From JANRLJ01 sp034437895 (GTDB lineage: Bacteria; Chloroflexota; Anaerolineae; Aggregatilineales; Phototrophicaceae), in contig DAOTTO010000313.1 of the NCBI GenBank assembly GCA_034437895.1, positions 1-5,588 on the forward strand: a stretch of DNA of 5,588 bases. The letters run 5' to 3'. Below are positions 5,586 through 5,588 of this stretch, piece after piece (the stretch's first letter is position 1; each line of letters opens with the position of its first letter). Under the pieces are notes generated by a model. The model was not told the origin of the DNA and did no database searches. It saw only the letters and a program-made list of their open reading frames with translations. Made by a program: the position numbers and the translations under genes.

Positions 5586-5588
5586 ATG

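Overview
The window looks like chromosomal DNA of a Chloroflexota bacterium, probably Anaerolineae-like. This is inferred from gene content: a Uma2-family protein, a DUF6391-like membrane protein, a DUF5946-like zinc-ribbon start, a secreted string of PPC-type beta domains, type II toxin-antitoxin debris and GC-rich dispersed palindromes. No rRNA, tRNA, CRISPR array or full transposase gene is visible. A cyanobacterial source is a weaker alternative.

Left part (1-1420), all minus strand. Reading in the direction of transcription there are: a small ORF (1343-1257) overlapping by 7 nt the first 22 codons of a PIN-domain toxin that then hits a stop (1263-1195); an AT-rich ORF with a hydrophobic N-terminus and a bacterial PH-like domain (1136-762); a 79-residue antitoxin-like protein (731-492); and a Uma2-family nuclease-fold protein that runs off the left edge (437-1). 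The last three are closely spaced and could be co-transcribed. The segment reads as an accessory patch with decayed toxin-antitoxin material.

Centre (1421-4336), minus strand. One long gene encodes a 971-residue secreted protein: a signal peptide followed by about eight PPC-like beta-sandwich modules. Five are well conserved, each with a DDDSAG motif, and three C-terminal ones are divergent. Low-complexity Thr/Asn/Gln/Pro linkers join several modules and no catalytic domain is seen. Just past its stop lies a perfect 29-bp palindrome directly flanked by a 6-bp direct repeat, which looks like a small inserted element with a target-site duplication.

Right part (4337-5588). A 288-bp intergenic region separates the secreted-protein gene from a divergent plus-strand cluster: a DUF6391-like membrane protein with an HxxEH motif, a 67-residue two-helix membrane protein starting 7 nt later, and, 7 nt after that, the first ~26 codons of a DUF5946-like protein. 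That last frame runs into a ~105-bp MITE-like element (imperfect terminal inverted repeats, two strong hairpins), which ends the protein early.

I see no complete new defence or biosynthetic system. The points most worth a second look are the two palindromic elements, the PPC string protein, and the conserved His/Glu/Cys residues in the DUF6391-like protein.
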